The notes beneath the pieces are model-generated. The model ran no database searches, was not told the DNA's origin, and saw only the letters and a program-made list of their open reading frames with translations. A DNA stretch of 55,356 bases from Gammaproteobacteria bacterium (GTDB lineage: Bacteria > Pseudomonadota > Gammaproteobacteria > JAUIAT01), in contig JAUIAT010000014.1 of the NCBI GenBank assembly GCA_030425295.1, positions 1 to 55,356 of the forward strand, read 5' to 3'. The translations under genes and the position numbers were made by a program. Shown here piece after piece: positions 47,120 through 55,356 of this stretch; position 1 is the first letter of the stretch, and the number at the start of each line of letters is the position of its first letter.

Positions 47120-47149
47120 TTTATAGCAAGCCTTTTGGATTCGTGTCAA
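47120..47149 (-). promoter_or_regulatory. Sigma-70 promoter of hup
   Basis: On the minus strand a perfect TTGACA (47144-47149) is followed after 18 bases by TATAAA (47120-47125). The start near 47113 leaves a leader of about 80 nt before the hup ATG. Confidence 0.7.
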
Positions 47150-47160
47150 GCAAATACAAG

Positions 47161-47337
47161 TTAAAAACAACTATTAAATATAAAAAATTGATAATACAGC
47201 AAAATAAGATCTTTTTTTGAACAAAAAATTGGAACACTTTGATTTACATATAAATTCAAATCATATAAAGTGTCAGGTTCCTGAGACAGATTTTCTGACT
47301 TAAAATTACCCATAGAGAAAAAATTGCAAGGAAACAT
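47161..47337. other. Intergenic region with imperfect palindrome before the APC transporter
   Basis: The divergent gap between hup and the permease is about 305 bp in all. At about 47229-47282 the sequence ggaacactttgattt is repeated inverted as aaatcatataaagtgtcagg plus ttcc. This may be a decayed mobile repeat or an operator. An aaggaaac ribosome site precedes the permease ATG. Confidence 0.45.
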
Positions 47338-48711
47338 ATGAACCCCAAAAAGAATCACGCCGCTCTTTCAACTATAACCTTATCACTTCTAATTATTGGC
47401 GCTATCGACAATATTAGAAACTTACCTGCAGCGGCACTATTTGGATCAAGTCTCATATTTTTCTTTCTATTTGCGGCAGTGACATTTTTAATCCCTATCT
47501 CATTCGTCTCAGCCACTCTTGCAACTAGCTATCCAGACTCTCCCGGTGTATTTGGATGGTTAAAAACTACTTTTGGAGAAAAAGCTGGTGTAATCGGCAT
47601 CTGGCTTCAATGGATAAGTGCTGTAGTTTGGTTCCCAACTATACTTTCATTTGTAGCAGGAACGGCTGCATTTACCTTTAACCCAGAACTTGCAAATAAC
47701 AAAATTTATTTAATAACAGTAATTCTAACTTCTTTCTGGGGGTTAACATTAATCAATCTAAGAGGCCTAGAGACCTCAGCAAAATTTGCTTCATTTTGTA
47801 CAGCATTAGGTATGCTACTACCCCTTTCCAGCGTAATTATACTAGGAGCTATGTGGATATTTACTGGCAAACCTTTGCAAATCGAGATAAACTTAGACTC
47901 CATAATTCCGCACATACACAAGGGAGATAGCTGGATCTCTCTAACAGCAATTATAACCTCTTTTCTCGGCATGGAACTTGCAGCAGTTCATGTTAGACAG
48001 ATAGACAATCCTAAAAAAATGTTTCCTAAAGCTCTATTTATCGCTACTGTAATAATTTTAACGACAATGGTACTTGGGTCACTAGCAATTGCAATTGTTC
48101 TACCAGCAAAAGACATTAATTTAGTAGACGGAACTCTGCAAGCTATAGCTGCATTCCTTCAGTCTTATCATCTAGGTTTTTTATTGCCTATATTTGCAGG
48201 ACTAATTTTTATAGGAACTCTTGGAGGACTAATTAACTGGTTAATATCTCCAGCAAAAGGTTTACTACAAGTTGCTCAAGCTGGCTACCTGCCTGACTTT
48301 TTCAGCAAAACAAATAAGCATGGGGTTGCTCATAGAATTTTTATACTACAAGCTACCTTAGTGAGCCTTATATGCGCCTGCTTTCTTTTTATGCCCAGTA
48401 TTAATGGTAGTTACTGGCTTATGACAGACCTGAGCACCCAACTTTATATGGTTATGTATTTTATAGTATTCCTCGCCGCCATTTATCTCGCGACAAAAGA
48501 AACCGAAAAAATAAAGTCATTTGGCATACTCGATAACAAATTTGGACTTACAGCAATGTCTATTGCCGGACTAATAGGCTCCATCACCACAATAGTAGTA
48601 GGGTTTTTCCCTCCAGAAAATATTAATGTAGGTGGGGTATGGAGCTATGAATTACTAATAGTTGGCGGAATGGTTGTATTTATTGCACCCTGTTTTTTCT
48701 TAAAGAAATAA
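47338..48711 (+). CDS. APC-family amino-acid permease (GadC-like)
   Basis: A 457-residue protein with about 12 transmembrane helices of the amino acid-polyamine-organocation fold. The family signature region at the start (LSLLIIGAIDNIRNLPAAAL) and PDSPGVFGWLKTTFGEKAG fit the glutamate:GABA antiporter branch. The substrate is not readable from sequence; amino-acid import or exchange is likely. The end overlaps the convergent POT transporter by 67 bases. Confidence 0.88.
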   Translation: MNPKKNHAALSTITLSLLIIGAIDNIRNLPAAALFGSSLIFFFLFAAVTFLIPISFVSATLATSYPDSPGVFGWLKTTFGEKAGVIGIWLQWISAVVWFPTILSFVAGTAAFTFNPELANNKIYLITVILTSFWGLTLINLRGLETSAKFASFCTALGMLLPLSSVIILGAMWIFTGKPLQIEINLDSIIPHIHKGDSWISLTAIITSFLGMELAAVHVRQIDNPKKMFPKALFIATVIILTTMVLGSLAIAIVLPAKDINLVDGTLQAIAAFLQSYHLGFLLPIFAGLIFIGTLGGLINWLISPAKGLLQVAQAGYLPDFFSKTNKHGVAHRIFILQATLVSLICACFLFMPSINGSYWLMTDLSTQLYMVMYFIVFLAAIYLATKETEKIKSFGILDNKFGLTAMSIAGLIGSITTIVVGFFPPENINVGGVWSYELLIVGGMVVFIAPCFFLKK

Positions 48712-50189
48712 GCAAATTTTTGAAACTGAGAAAAAGTTAACAGCATCACCAACAAAAGAACTCCAGAAAAAATAAGAATAAATACAGTTACACTAAAATC
48801 GTAACTATAAACAAATGCAGACTTCCTCACATGATCCAAAGAATCAATTTTGAATGTCACTTCACCAAGCTTTGATATCATACCAGTAAAGTAACTGGCG
48901 CTCGCAATACCAAGAGAAAATATCGCAACCATTATCGCCTCAAAACCCTCTGACGCTAACCTTGTAACCATAGATGTAGCAATAGGCATAATAAATAACT
49001 CAGCCACAGGAAATAATGCATAGGCAACTACAACATAAACATAGGAGACCTTTCCAATACCCATAGCTGAGTGAGATGCACCAACAAATACTGCAAAGCC
49101 AGCCCCTAGGACTAAAAGACCAATAGCATACTTAACAACTGCTGCTGCATAAAAATTTGGCTTTTTAATCTTTCCAACTAGAACTAAAACCATTGGACTG
49201 AGCAGAACCATAAACAAAGGATCAAGCGTATAAAAAACAGAAGTTGGAATTTCAAAGCCTAAAATATTTCTATCCACAACACGATCAATGAACAAATTAA
49301 GCGTCGTACCGCCCTGACCTAGCATAGAGCTAAATATAATGGCAACTGCGGTAGCCAGCATAATATATAATAAATTCCTTTTCGCAGACGAATCACCAAC
49401 CAAAAATAATTTCAGAACAACTGCAAAAGCTAAAACTGCGCCAAGCGCCAAAAAATAACCATCAAATTGAGATCTCAAGATAAAACAGGAAAGCGGCAAC
49501 AGCACAACAATTGACAAATATGGAAACAACTTCGACAAACCTGAGCTACGCAATGAAGACTCAAATCCTTCTGAGTACATACTATCAATAGCAGAAAACC
49601 GCTCACTGCCAACATAAAATACAATAAACCCGGAAAACATACCCAGAGCACTCAGAATAAAAGCGTAGTTATATCCGTAATAATGCCCAACCAAACCACA
49701 AAAAATAGGCGCTGTTAAAGCACCAACATTTTTACAAAGATAATAGAAGACAAAAGCTGCATCTCTGCCTTTGTCTCTATCTTTAAACATTCTACCAAGC
49801 ATAGCGGTCAATGTTGGCGTAAATAAACCACTACCCACAGAAACAACTCCAAGCCCAACATAGAGCATTGTTAAACTGGGAATAACCATAAGAACATTAC
49901 CAACCATCATAACAGCTGAACCAAGCAAAACCGCTCTTTTATGGCCTAAAAACCTATCGCCTAAATACCCACCAACAAGGGGCGTTACATATGTCATAGC
50001 AATGAAAGATGCATACGCATAAAATGCTGTTGAATCAGCAAGATGCAAGGTTTTAGTCATGTAAAGTACTAATAGAGAAGTTATACCAAAACGACCAAAC
50101 AACTCCCACACCTCTGTATACAATAAAACAACAAGCCCGTCGGGCTGACTTGAAATTTTTTGTTTCATTAGAGATATCAAGCTTTGCAT
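48645..50189 (-). CDS. POT-family proton-dependent oligopeptide transporter
   Basis: A 514-residue major-facilitator protein. The POT signatures are ELFGRFGITSLLVLYMTKTL (in place of the common ERF.YYG), then GGYLGDRFLGHKRAVLLG, and FYYLCKNVGALTAPIFCG for the PTR2 motif FY...N.G. It takes up di- and tripeptides with protons. The start may be this ATG or that at 50168. The C-terminal codons overlap the convergent permease gene by 67 bases. A MITE remnant lies about 60 bases upstream. Confidence 0.9.
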   Translation of the reverse strand: MQSLISLMKQKISSQPDGLVVLLYTEVWELFGRFGITSLLVLYMTKTLHLADSTAFYAYASFIAMTYVTPLVGGYLGDRFLGHKRAVLLGSAVMMVGNVLMVIPSLTMLYVGLGVVSVGSGLFTPTLTAMLGRMFKDRDKGRDAAFVFYYLCKNVGALTAPIFCGLVGHYYGYNYAFILSALGMFSGFIVFYVGSERFSAIDSMYSEGFESSLRSSGLSKLFPYLSIVVLLPLSCFILRSQFDGYFLALGAVLAFAVVLKLFLVGDSSAKRNLLYIMLATAVAIIFSSMLGQGGTTLNLFIDRVVDRNILGFEIPTSVFYTLDPLFMVLLSPMVLVLVGKIKKPNFYAAAVVKYAIGLLVLGAGFAVFVGASHSAMGIGKVSYVYVVVAYALFPVAELFIMPIATSMVTRLASEGFEAIMVAIFSLGIASASYFTGMISKLGEVTFKIDSLDHVRKSAFVYSYDFSVTVFILIFSGVLLLVMLLTFSQFQKFAYFFKKKQGAINTTIPPTISNS

Positions 50190-50250
50190 AATTTCTTACT
50201 GAAAATTAACTATCTTGTAATGTTACAGCATTACAGAAAATCTGTCAAGA

Positions 50251-50320
50251 AGGTCTGCTGAGAATTAGCGTTGAAAAGCGAAAATATCTAGAATATAGAG
50301 AAAATCTATTCAACAACCTG
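50251..50320. repeat. MITE family A left-half remnant
   Basis: aggtctgctgagaattagcg followed by ttgaaaagcgaaaatatcta is a diverged version of the left half of copy 2. The right half is absent. Confidence 0.65.
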
Positions 50321-50414
50321 AGTTATGAGTTTTAAATAGTCAACTTATATGCTTTAACAGCAGTAAAGAGATAAAAACACTATCATTGTGTGACTTGATC
50401 GCGGAATCTATCTT

Positions 50415-50515
50415 CATGGGTCCCGCGGTCAAGCCGCGGGATGACCGATTAGAGTCGCGGGATGACCGATTAGAGCCGCGGGATGACCGATTAGAGCCGC
50501 GGGATGACCGAATCT
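50415..50515. repeat. REP-like palindrome followed by 21-bp tandem repeat
   Basis: Bases 50421-50441 (tcccgcggtc...gccgcggga) form a near-perfect palindrome. From 50434 a 21-bp unit beginning ccgcgggatgaccgattag is repeated almost four times (50434, 50455, 50476, 50497). The unit shares half the palindrome, so the array probably grew from one arm of a REP-like repeat. Confidence 0.9.
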
Positions 50516-50652
50516 TAGCACACATTATTCATAAGTAATTGATTTTCTAGAAATAAAACTCGAAGATCTGGTTCAACAATATCAAAGATAAACATAATGC
50601 GACAATAAAGCGTACAACTTTATCTGAATTTGCCCTACCTAACTGTCTACAA

Positions 50653-51636
50653 TTACAAACGATGCCGACAAATTTTTTCAGCTAAATAACCAACTGTTCC
50701 AGCATAATAAGTAGATCGATTCCACTTCATAATCACATTAAAATTATTAAAAATTAAGAAATCTGGACCACCGTACGGCCTAATCAATTGGGCCTCTAAC
50801 CCTCTATAGTCATGTAATGATCCACCATCCGACGTACGTACCCCCATTGACTCCCACTCATCAACAGTCCTTTTCGGAGCCTTGCGCCCCATTAAAGATT
50901 CATCAAAACCATGAGGCACATTTACTTGAATAGCCCAAGGCTGGCCAGGGAGCCATCCGTTCTTAACCAAATAATTTGCAATTGAAGCAAAGACGTCACT
51001 CTTAGTTTTCCAAATATCTTTTTTACCATCACCGTTGTGATCAACAGCATAATAATGCCAACTTGAAGGCAAAAATTGTGGCTGCCCACTTGCACCAGCC
51101 CACTCACCTTTAAAATCTTTCAAATCAATATGATTACCATTTAGGATATGAAGCGCGTAAAATAATTGTTTTCTAAAAAATGCAGCACGCCTATTATCGT
51201 AAGCGAGAGTTGCCAAAGACTGTATTACCGGAAAATTCCCCATATAGTGACCATAGGCAGTCTCCAGACCCCACAAGGAAACTATAAAACAAGGGTTAAC
51301 CCCGTATTGATTGCTTACCTCATCCAGAAGAGACTGGTTTCGAGCAAACATTTTACGACCAATTTTTATCCTATAAGCATCCGCACGAGTATTGCGATAC
51401 TTCAAAAAAGTAAGACGTTTTTCAGGTTGAGTACGATCAAGCTTAATAACCTTACGACTGGGAGCCCTAACTTTAGCGAATGCCTCATCAAAAACACTTT
51501 CACGAATTCCTTGAGACAAAGCCTCTTCTTTAACTTGAGCCACAAAGCTAGGCCAAGATTGATGAGGTTCGGCTCGAACAAAAGTTGGCATTAAAAAAAG
51601 AGAAAAAATAAATAAGGCTGCTACCAGTTTTTTCAT
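50653..51636 (-). CDS. mltB: Lytic murein transglycosylase, MltB type (GH103)
   Basis: Cleaves the glycan strands of peptidoglycan. I start it at the ATG at 51636 (327 residues), which gives a clean Sec signal peptide MKKLVAALFIFSLFLMPTFV ending in RA. The frame is open ten codons further. The catalytic Glu is in SLWGLETAYG near residue 126. Supporting motifs are GEWAGASGQPQFLPSS and VDHNGDGKKDIW. There is no lipobox, so unlike E. coli MltB it would be soluble in the periplasm. It stands alone on the minus strand. Confidence 0.93.
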   Translation of the reverse strand: MKKLVAALFIFSLFLMPTFVRAEPHQSWPSFVAQVKEEALSQGIRESVFDEAFAKVRAPSRKVIKLDRTQPEKRLTFLKYRNTRADAYRIKIGRKMFARNQSLLDEVSNQYGVNPCFIVSLWGLETAYGHYMGNFPVIQSLATLAYDNRRAAFFRKQLFYALHILNGNHIDLKDFKGEWAGASGQPQFLPSSWHYYAVDHNGDGKKDIWKTKSDVFASIANYLVKNGWLPGQPWAIQVNVPHGFDESLMGRKAPKRTVDEWESMGVRTSDGGSLHDYRGLEAQLIRPYGGPDFLIFNNFNVIMKWNRSTYYAGTVGYLAEKICRHRL

Positions 51637-51705
51637 GATTCCACGTCCGTGTTTAAGGAAAACCATATATAATAAAAGTAGCAGCGCAATTTTAACTTAG
51701 CAAAT

Positions 51706-52104
51706 TTAAATTGACATTTTGCTTTGAGAAGCGTCTTGACTCACCAAATTCGAGGATAATAAATCTATTTTATTACGCAACGAATTATCATGATTAAACA
51801 GATCCAACAAATCACGAATGATATCATCTTGATTATCAACATCATCAGCAAACGTCCGCAATATTCCCTGCAAAGACTCATCAAAGCCCTTATCGGAATA
51901 TCCCTTGCATTCAGAATTATTAGTTAATGCAATAATTGAATTTTTTGCTATATTCAGTGCCGCACTAATACGATCCTTCTCAGCTTGACATGAACCATAA
52001 TCATTCAGCTCTTTATAAATTGGTTGCTGCACGCCTACATCAGATTTATTGTGTCTCTTGTTTGAACCAAACAAACCATACAAATTGAATGAACATAAAC
52101 TCAT
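51706..52104 (-). CDS. Hypothetical acidic helical protein
   Basis: No family is recognised for these 132 residues. The N-terminus MSLCSFNLYGLFGSNKRHNK is followed by an acidic, probably helical region (DDVDNQDDIIRDLLDLF). There is no clear signal peptide or membrane helix. MITEs lie directly upstream. A ribosome site gagaaag precedes the ATG. It could be a small effector or an orphan. Confidence 0.55.
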   Translation of the reverse strand: MSLCSFNLYGLFGSNKRHNKSDVGVQQPIYKELNDYGSCQAEKDRISAALNIAKNSIIALTNNSECKGYSDKGFDESLQGILRTFADDVDNQDDIIRDLLDLFNHDNSLRNKIDLLSSNLVSQDASQSKMSI

Positions 52105-52134
52105 AACTTTCTCTTAAATTTAGTTACATAAATT

Positions 52135-52212
52135 AGGGCCTATTGACAATTGGTGTTGCAGGGCGAAAATATCTATACTTTGCAACTGTAAGACCAATTG
52201 TCAACAGACCTT
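52135..52212. repeat. MITE family A, internally deleted copy
   Basis: A 78-bp element with both family A termini intact (agggcctattgacaattggt at left, accaattgtcaacagacctt at right) and most of the core missing. It abuts the family B element, sharing the bases tta. Confidence 0.85.
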
Positions 52213-52376
52213 AGGCAACGCCCCTAAAGTTTTAACAGAAGCGAAAAAGTGAAGAATTGAGATAGAAATGGCGCTTAATTGAGGCGAATAGTCATTCTAT
52301 TTAACGAAATGAAGCGTAATTTATAGCCAATTCTCTCCTTTTGCAGATTGATAATAACTTTAGGGACGTTGCCTAA
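52211..52376. repeat. Fold-back MITE family B
   Basis: A 166-bp element with terminal inverted repeats ttaggcaacgcccctaaagt and acttta/gggacgttgcctaa (one mismatch over 21 bases). The interior (gcgaaaa...aggcgaatagt...ctatttaacgaa...ttttgcag) matches the family A core although the ends differ. The centre is self-complementary, so the full element can fold on itself. Confidence 0.85.
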
Positions 52377-52486
52377 ATATACGACACAAAAATTAAGTAT
52401 ATATTAAGTACAATTGGTCAAAAGAAATTTTTCTCTGTAGGGTACGATTTTTTAATTTTATGAGCTTTAGTTTTTGCTAGAAACCT

Positions 52487-52560
52487 ATCATCCCGCACTC
52501 GTTGCTGGATCCAGTGAAATATTCTTCCAGACCCCCTTACAAGCACAGGGTGACAGCACA
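52487..52560. repeat. REP-like repeat (tcatcccgcactcgttgctggatcca type)
   Basis: The sequence tatcatcccgcactcgttgc followed by tggatccag is a variant of the dispersed palindrome at 25.66 kb, followed by a partner acagggtgacagca. It lies just downstream of the large repeat protein and may end its transcript. Confidence 0.6.
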
Positions 52561-52602
52561 CGATATAATTGAATACTGACTTATTTATTTTAAAACTAAT
52601 AT

Positions 52603-55356
52603 TTAAGCGCTAGATTCCAAACCTAAATTTTCGTCATCCACCATCAAATGACCAGTATTATCAACCGCTTCTGCTGAAGATCTATTTGCAAAAATACTCC
52701 GCCTATGAACCACTCCACTACTCACTTTAGAAGAGTGCCTTGCCTTAATCTCATCAAAATTAATTATCGAACCTACGGAAAATAAAGATATTCTTTCATG
52801 ATAACTGGAACCATCCACATTAAAGGCATTCTGATGTAAATAATGCCTTCCTTGATACATTTCATCTATCATTTTTTGCTGATCTACTTTGTAGTTGCGA
52901 TCGTAACACCAGCGCCTTGCCTTTAAAAACATATCTACTGCTAAAACAATAGATTTGTGATTATTATCATTATCTATAAATTTTGTATTGTCTAAATTAA
53001 TAGTTTTATAATACTTCTTATCAATTAATTCAGTTAATAATTTCCCATAACGACTTAAAGTATCTTCTGGTCCTAATGGGTTCATCAGCATTAGGTTAAA
53101 ACTACTATAGCAATTTACCATCCCAAATAACGCGTGATCTCTTGATTTTAAGATAAAAAAGCCATTTCTATAACCCTTAGTTCTTACCTCATTTCTAAAT
53201 TCATGAAAATATTCGGGCAAGTCACTCTTATCAGCATCGAAGATTTTCTGAGGCATACCATTGTAATTAGAGTTAGAATCTATTAATTTTTGTATATCCT
53301 GAATAGAATAATCTAAGTTATGCTTAAATCTCTTACTAGCTTTAGTAAGCTCAAATATAGCTTGCTCTTCAGCATCATCTTGGCGTGGTCGAACTCTACC
53401 AACATTTATTCTTCTTAATGGTTCTGATTCTTCATCATTAACTATGCACTGTTGATTTTGCTCGATAGAAAACTGTGAATACCAGCCATGCCTTACATGA
53501 TCGAAAGAAACATTTCGAGTATTAAGAATGGTTCTAACATAAGATGTACTTATGGTATGACCAAATGTTCTGAGGAACATTGCTGACATTTCTCTTAAAC
53601 TTAAATATGGATTATCTCGAACAATATTTTCTAAGTAATCAAATTGCAAATCACCAAGTCTTTCATGGTCAGCATTAGCTTCTCTGTAGTACCCATAAAT
53701 AATATTAAATATACGATTTGCACCAATTTGGTACCTATTATTTATTTCATTTGCAGAAAAACCATATTGCGAAAACATATTAATTATGTTTTCATTCATT
53801 TGCTCATCTACATGCACAATAGATCTATTAAGATAAATATTTGAAATTTTTGCCATTTCTAACTCTAGATCATTTATTTTGTGGCGCAAAATATGATCTC
53901 CAGAGGCTTTTAAATTGATAATATGCTTATATTTTTTGATTCCTTGTTCTATAGCCTCTAGCTTAGTTAAATCTGGGCTTGACCTCCACAGACCAATAAC
54001 ATAAAACAAAGATGCAGTACTAGCATATTTCTCTAAAGATGTTTTGTTATAAAAAAGGATATAGCTTTCTGTATATCTTTGTATAAATTCTTGCTGTAAA
54101 TTATCAGCCTGATTTATCTGATCAGATAAATTTTGTGAATAAATATTAGCAAACTCTTGCAGTACAGATATAGTTTCAACATATTTAGTTTCCGCGGCCA
54201 ACCTTATACCTGCAGCATCATTATCACTTAAAAGCGTAAAAAATATATCAGACTTAGCCTGATATTTAGATACTGCTCTAATAATAGATAGCAAATCAGC
54301 CTTATTAACAAACTCATCACAAACTGACGTGTTAAGCTGGCCAACAAAAGCCTGCCTTTCTGTCTTTGACAACCCCTTAAGACTGTCAGTATTTTTAAAC
54401 AAACATTCAGCTTTTTTAGCAATCACCAAATTAGGAGACTTCATATACTCCTTCAAACTTACGCCAGATAAAAGATTCTCAACTATATAGTGTGATGATT
54501 GCTCTATAATTTGATCTAAATTATAGTCTCTGGCATTTTTAAAATAATTATAAGCACCAATATAATCTTTATACTTTTCTTTAAATAAATCAGATTCTGC
54601 ATAAGGAGGATAGTTTATTAAGCCAAAAGATGATAAAAGTTTTTCTTGAGAATACGCTGGTAAAATATTTTTAGTTTGCCTACTTGCTCTTCTCCTTAAT
54701 TTTTCAGCCGTCATAAAATGGTTTAAAACCATTTCCACTTTTTGATTTAAGTTTTCTATTTCTATAAAGTTTCTAGTAATATTTATTTCTCTTTTATAAT
54801 CAAAGATAGTTTCTTCCTCGTGACCTTCTTCCATATAATCACTTTGATCCACAATAGGATAGTCGTCATGATCACCTAAAACCACGTCGTAATTAACTTC
54901 ATCAGAGGTTGTGCCAATAGTAACTTCGCTATCTACACCCATCATGGAATTAGCAATAATAATCATGGATTTTTGAATATAATTAAACTTATAGGTATCC
55001 TCTTGAGCTTTTTTCCGCCATGAACTAAACCAGCTATTACTCTGCAGATCATTAAATTTATAACCCAACTTAGCCAATGCCCAAAGGAGGTTGGCAATAG
55101 CTTGCGAATTAAAATTATCAGCTTTTGCTGGAATCACTGCTAACATCTTAGCAATGGAGTTTTGCATTGCATTATCATCAAGACTGACATTATGATCTAA
55201 AAGCTTAGCCAATGCCCAAAGGCTGTTGGAAATATTTTGCGAATTAAAATTATCAACTTTTGCTGGAATCACTGCTAGCATCTTAGCAATGGGGTTTTGC
55301 ATTGCATTATCATCAAGACTGACATTATGATCTAAAAGCTTAGCCAATGCCCAAAG
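52603..55356 (-). CDS. Large protein with LWALAKL helical repeats (OPR/DUF1601-like), 5' end outside window
   Basis: The frame is open to the window edge, so the start is missing; at least 917 codons are present. The visible N-terminal part has three units of a helical repeat with signature NxxxSLWALAKLLDHNVSLD. This resembles the octotricopeptide (OPR) and FASTK-like repeats of organelle RNA-binding proteins and the repeats called DUF1601 in Coxiella. Two units are 45 residues and nearly identical. A long helical middle region follows. At about 53520-53770 two helix-turn-helix-like segments occur (FSANEINNRYQIGANRIFNI and SLREMSAMFLRTFGHTIS), similar in pattern to the N-terminal domains of IS630-type transposases. 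The C-terminal ~250 residues have a mixed alpha/beta look and no certain family. A host-directed effector is plausible but unproven. Confidence 0.75.
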   Translation of the reverse strand, partial: LWALAKLLDHNVSLDDNAMQNPIAKMLAVIPAKVDNFNSQNISNSLWALAKLLDHNVSLDDNAMQNSIAKMLAVIPAKADNFNSQAIANLLWALAKLGYKFNDLQSNSWFSSWRKKAQEDTYKFNYIQKSMIIIANSMMGVDSEVTIGTTSDEVNYDVVLGDHDDYPIVDQSDYMEEGHEEETIFDYKREINITRNFIEIENLNQKVEMVLNHFMTAEKLRRRASRQTKNILPAYSQEKLLSSFGLINYPPYAESDLFKEKYKDYIGAYNYFKNARDYNLDQIIEQSSHYIVENLLSGVSLKEYMKSPNLVIAKKAECLFKNTDSLKGLSKTERQAFVGQLNTSVCDEFVNKADLLSIIRAVSKYQAKSDIFFTLLSDNDAAGIRLAAETKYVETISVLQEFANIYSQNLSDQINQADNLQQEFIQRYTESYILFYNKTSLEKYASTASLFYVIGLWRSSPDLTKLEAIEQGIKKYKHIINLKASGDHILRHKINDLELEMAKISNIYLNRSIVHVDEQMNENIINMFSQYGFSANEINNRYQIGANRIFNIIYGYYREANADHERLGDLQFDYLENIVRDNPYLSLREMSAMFLRTFGHTISTSYVRTILNTRNVSFDHVRHGWYSQFSIEQNQQCIVNDEESEPLRRINVGRVRPRQDDAEEQAIFELTKASKRFKHNLDYSIQDIQKLIDSNSNYNGMPQKIFDADKSDLPEYFHEFRNEVRTKGYRNGFFILKSRDHALFGMVNCYSSFNLMLMNPLGPEDTLSRYGKLLTELIDKKYYKTINLDNTKFIDNDNNHKSIVLAVDMFLKARRWCYDRNYKVDQQKMIDEMYQGRHYLHQNAFNVDGSSYHERISLFSVGSIINFDEIKARHSSKVSSGVVHRRSIFANRSSAEAVDNTGHLMVDDENLGLESSA
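55091..55356. repeat. 135-bp in-frame tandem repeat
   Basis: The DNA from about 55091 recurs from 55226 with a 135-bp period and few mismatches; both units include ttggaatcactgct and the run cattgcattatcatcaagac. The repeat is in frame (45 residues) and continues beyond the right edge. The high DNA identity points to recent expansion. Confidence 0.88.

Larger units (their letters stand above)
50190..50652. other. Intergenic region with MITE remnant and tandem palindromes
   Basis: This 463-bp gap between the POT gene and the transglycosylase holds a MITE fragment (50251-50320), a REP-like palindrome and a 21-bp tandem repeat (50415-50515). An open frame of 61 codons across the tandem repeat (SRGSNRS repeats) is a by-product of the repeat, not a gene. 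Confidence 0.7.
52105..52602. other. Repeat-filled intergenic region
   Basis: This 498-bp gap is almost wholly explained by a MITE A deletion derivative (52135-52212), a MITE B copy (52211-52376) and a REP-like repeat (about 52487-52560). The AT-rich part at 52377-52486 shows no ORF. Confidence 0.75.

Noticed and set aside
47033..47170. Longer N-terminus for HU
   Set aside because: The region contains the leader and ribosome site of hup, and HU proteins are about 90 residues long.
50340..50525. 61-codon open frame with SRGSNRS repeats
   Set aside because: It is only the translation of a 21-bp tandem palindrome array; it has no ribosome site and no family.
51166..51594. 142-codon open frame on the plus strand
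   Set aside because: It lies wholly inside the transglycosylase gene in the opposite direction and has no recognisable features.

Overview
The window looks like chromosome from a host-associated, probably intracellular gammaproteobacterium of the Legionellales/Coxiellaceae type. The reasons are low GC, gammaproteobacterial gene order that is only partly kept (rlmD-relA, gyrA-serC, cmk-rpsA, rlmN-pilF-rodZ-hisS-yfgM-bamB-der, lapA-lapB), many small palindromic mobile repeats, and several proteins that look eukaryotic or like secreted effectors. The genus is an inference from family recall; no 16S rRNA gene is present.

Layout. 1-11.1 kb: ispG, dnaE and rseP on the minus strand, with a DnaA-box cluster between dnaE and ispG. 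Divergent from these is a plus-strand operon of a patatin-like phospholipase, rlmD and relA. 11.1-15.5 kb: an accessory island with an F-box-like membrane protein, a membrane protein ending in two DM9/DUF3421-like repeats, and a YopJ-type acetyltransferase homologue with its H/D/C triad. A fold-back MITE lies inside the island and a 550-bp inverted-repeat element closes it. 15.5-18.5 kb: tRNA-Ala, tRNA-Glu, xseA and a eukaryote-like Ser/Thr kinase. 18.5-26.1 kb: the der-bamB-yfgM-hisS-rodZ-pilF-rlmN-ndk block, from which ispG is missing. 26.2-32.4 kb: a hypothetical gene, a cysteine-less IscU-like protein, a sugar aminotransferase, a cysteine desulfurase, trmJ, galU, lapB and lapA. 32.6-36.7 kb: a large AddA-like helicase/nuclease and a hypothetical gene. 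36.9-46.4 kb: rpsA, cmk, serC, gyrA, tilS, a PpiD homologue without its parvulin domain, tRNA-Asp and tRNA-Val. 46.5-55.4 kb: hup, an APC amino-acid permease, a POT peptide transporter, an MltB-type transglycosylase, a hypothetical gene, a cluster of MITEs, and a large 5'-truncated protein with LWALAKL helical repeats and internal helix-turn-helix-like segments.

How it fits together. The housekeeping genes cover DNA replication and repair, tRNA and rRNA modification, envelope assembly and the stringent response. Gene losses (nothing between serC and cmk, where pheA/aroA usually lie) together with amino-acid and peptide importers suggest reliance on host nutrients. The F-box, DM9, YopJ and kinase genes, and the repeat protein at the right edge, are candidate host-interaction factors. 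No secretion system is visible here, so their export is an inference.

Two MITE families recur. They have different terminal repeats but share one long-hairpin core, and each whole element is an imperfect palindrome. They sit at gene boundaries, including the divergent promoter region of the effector island.
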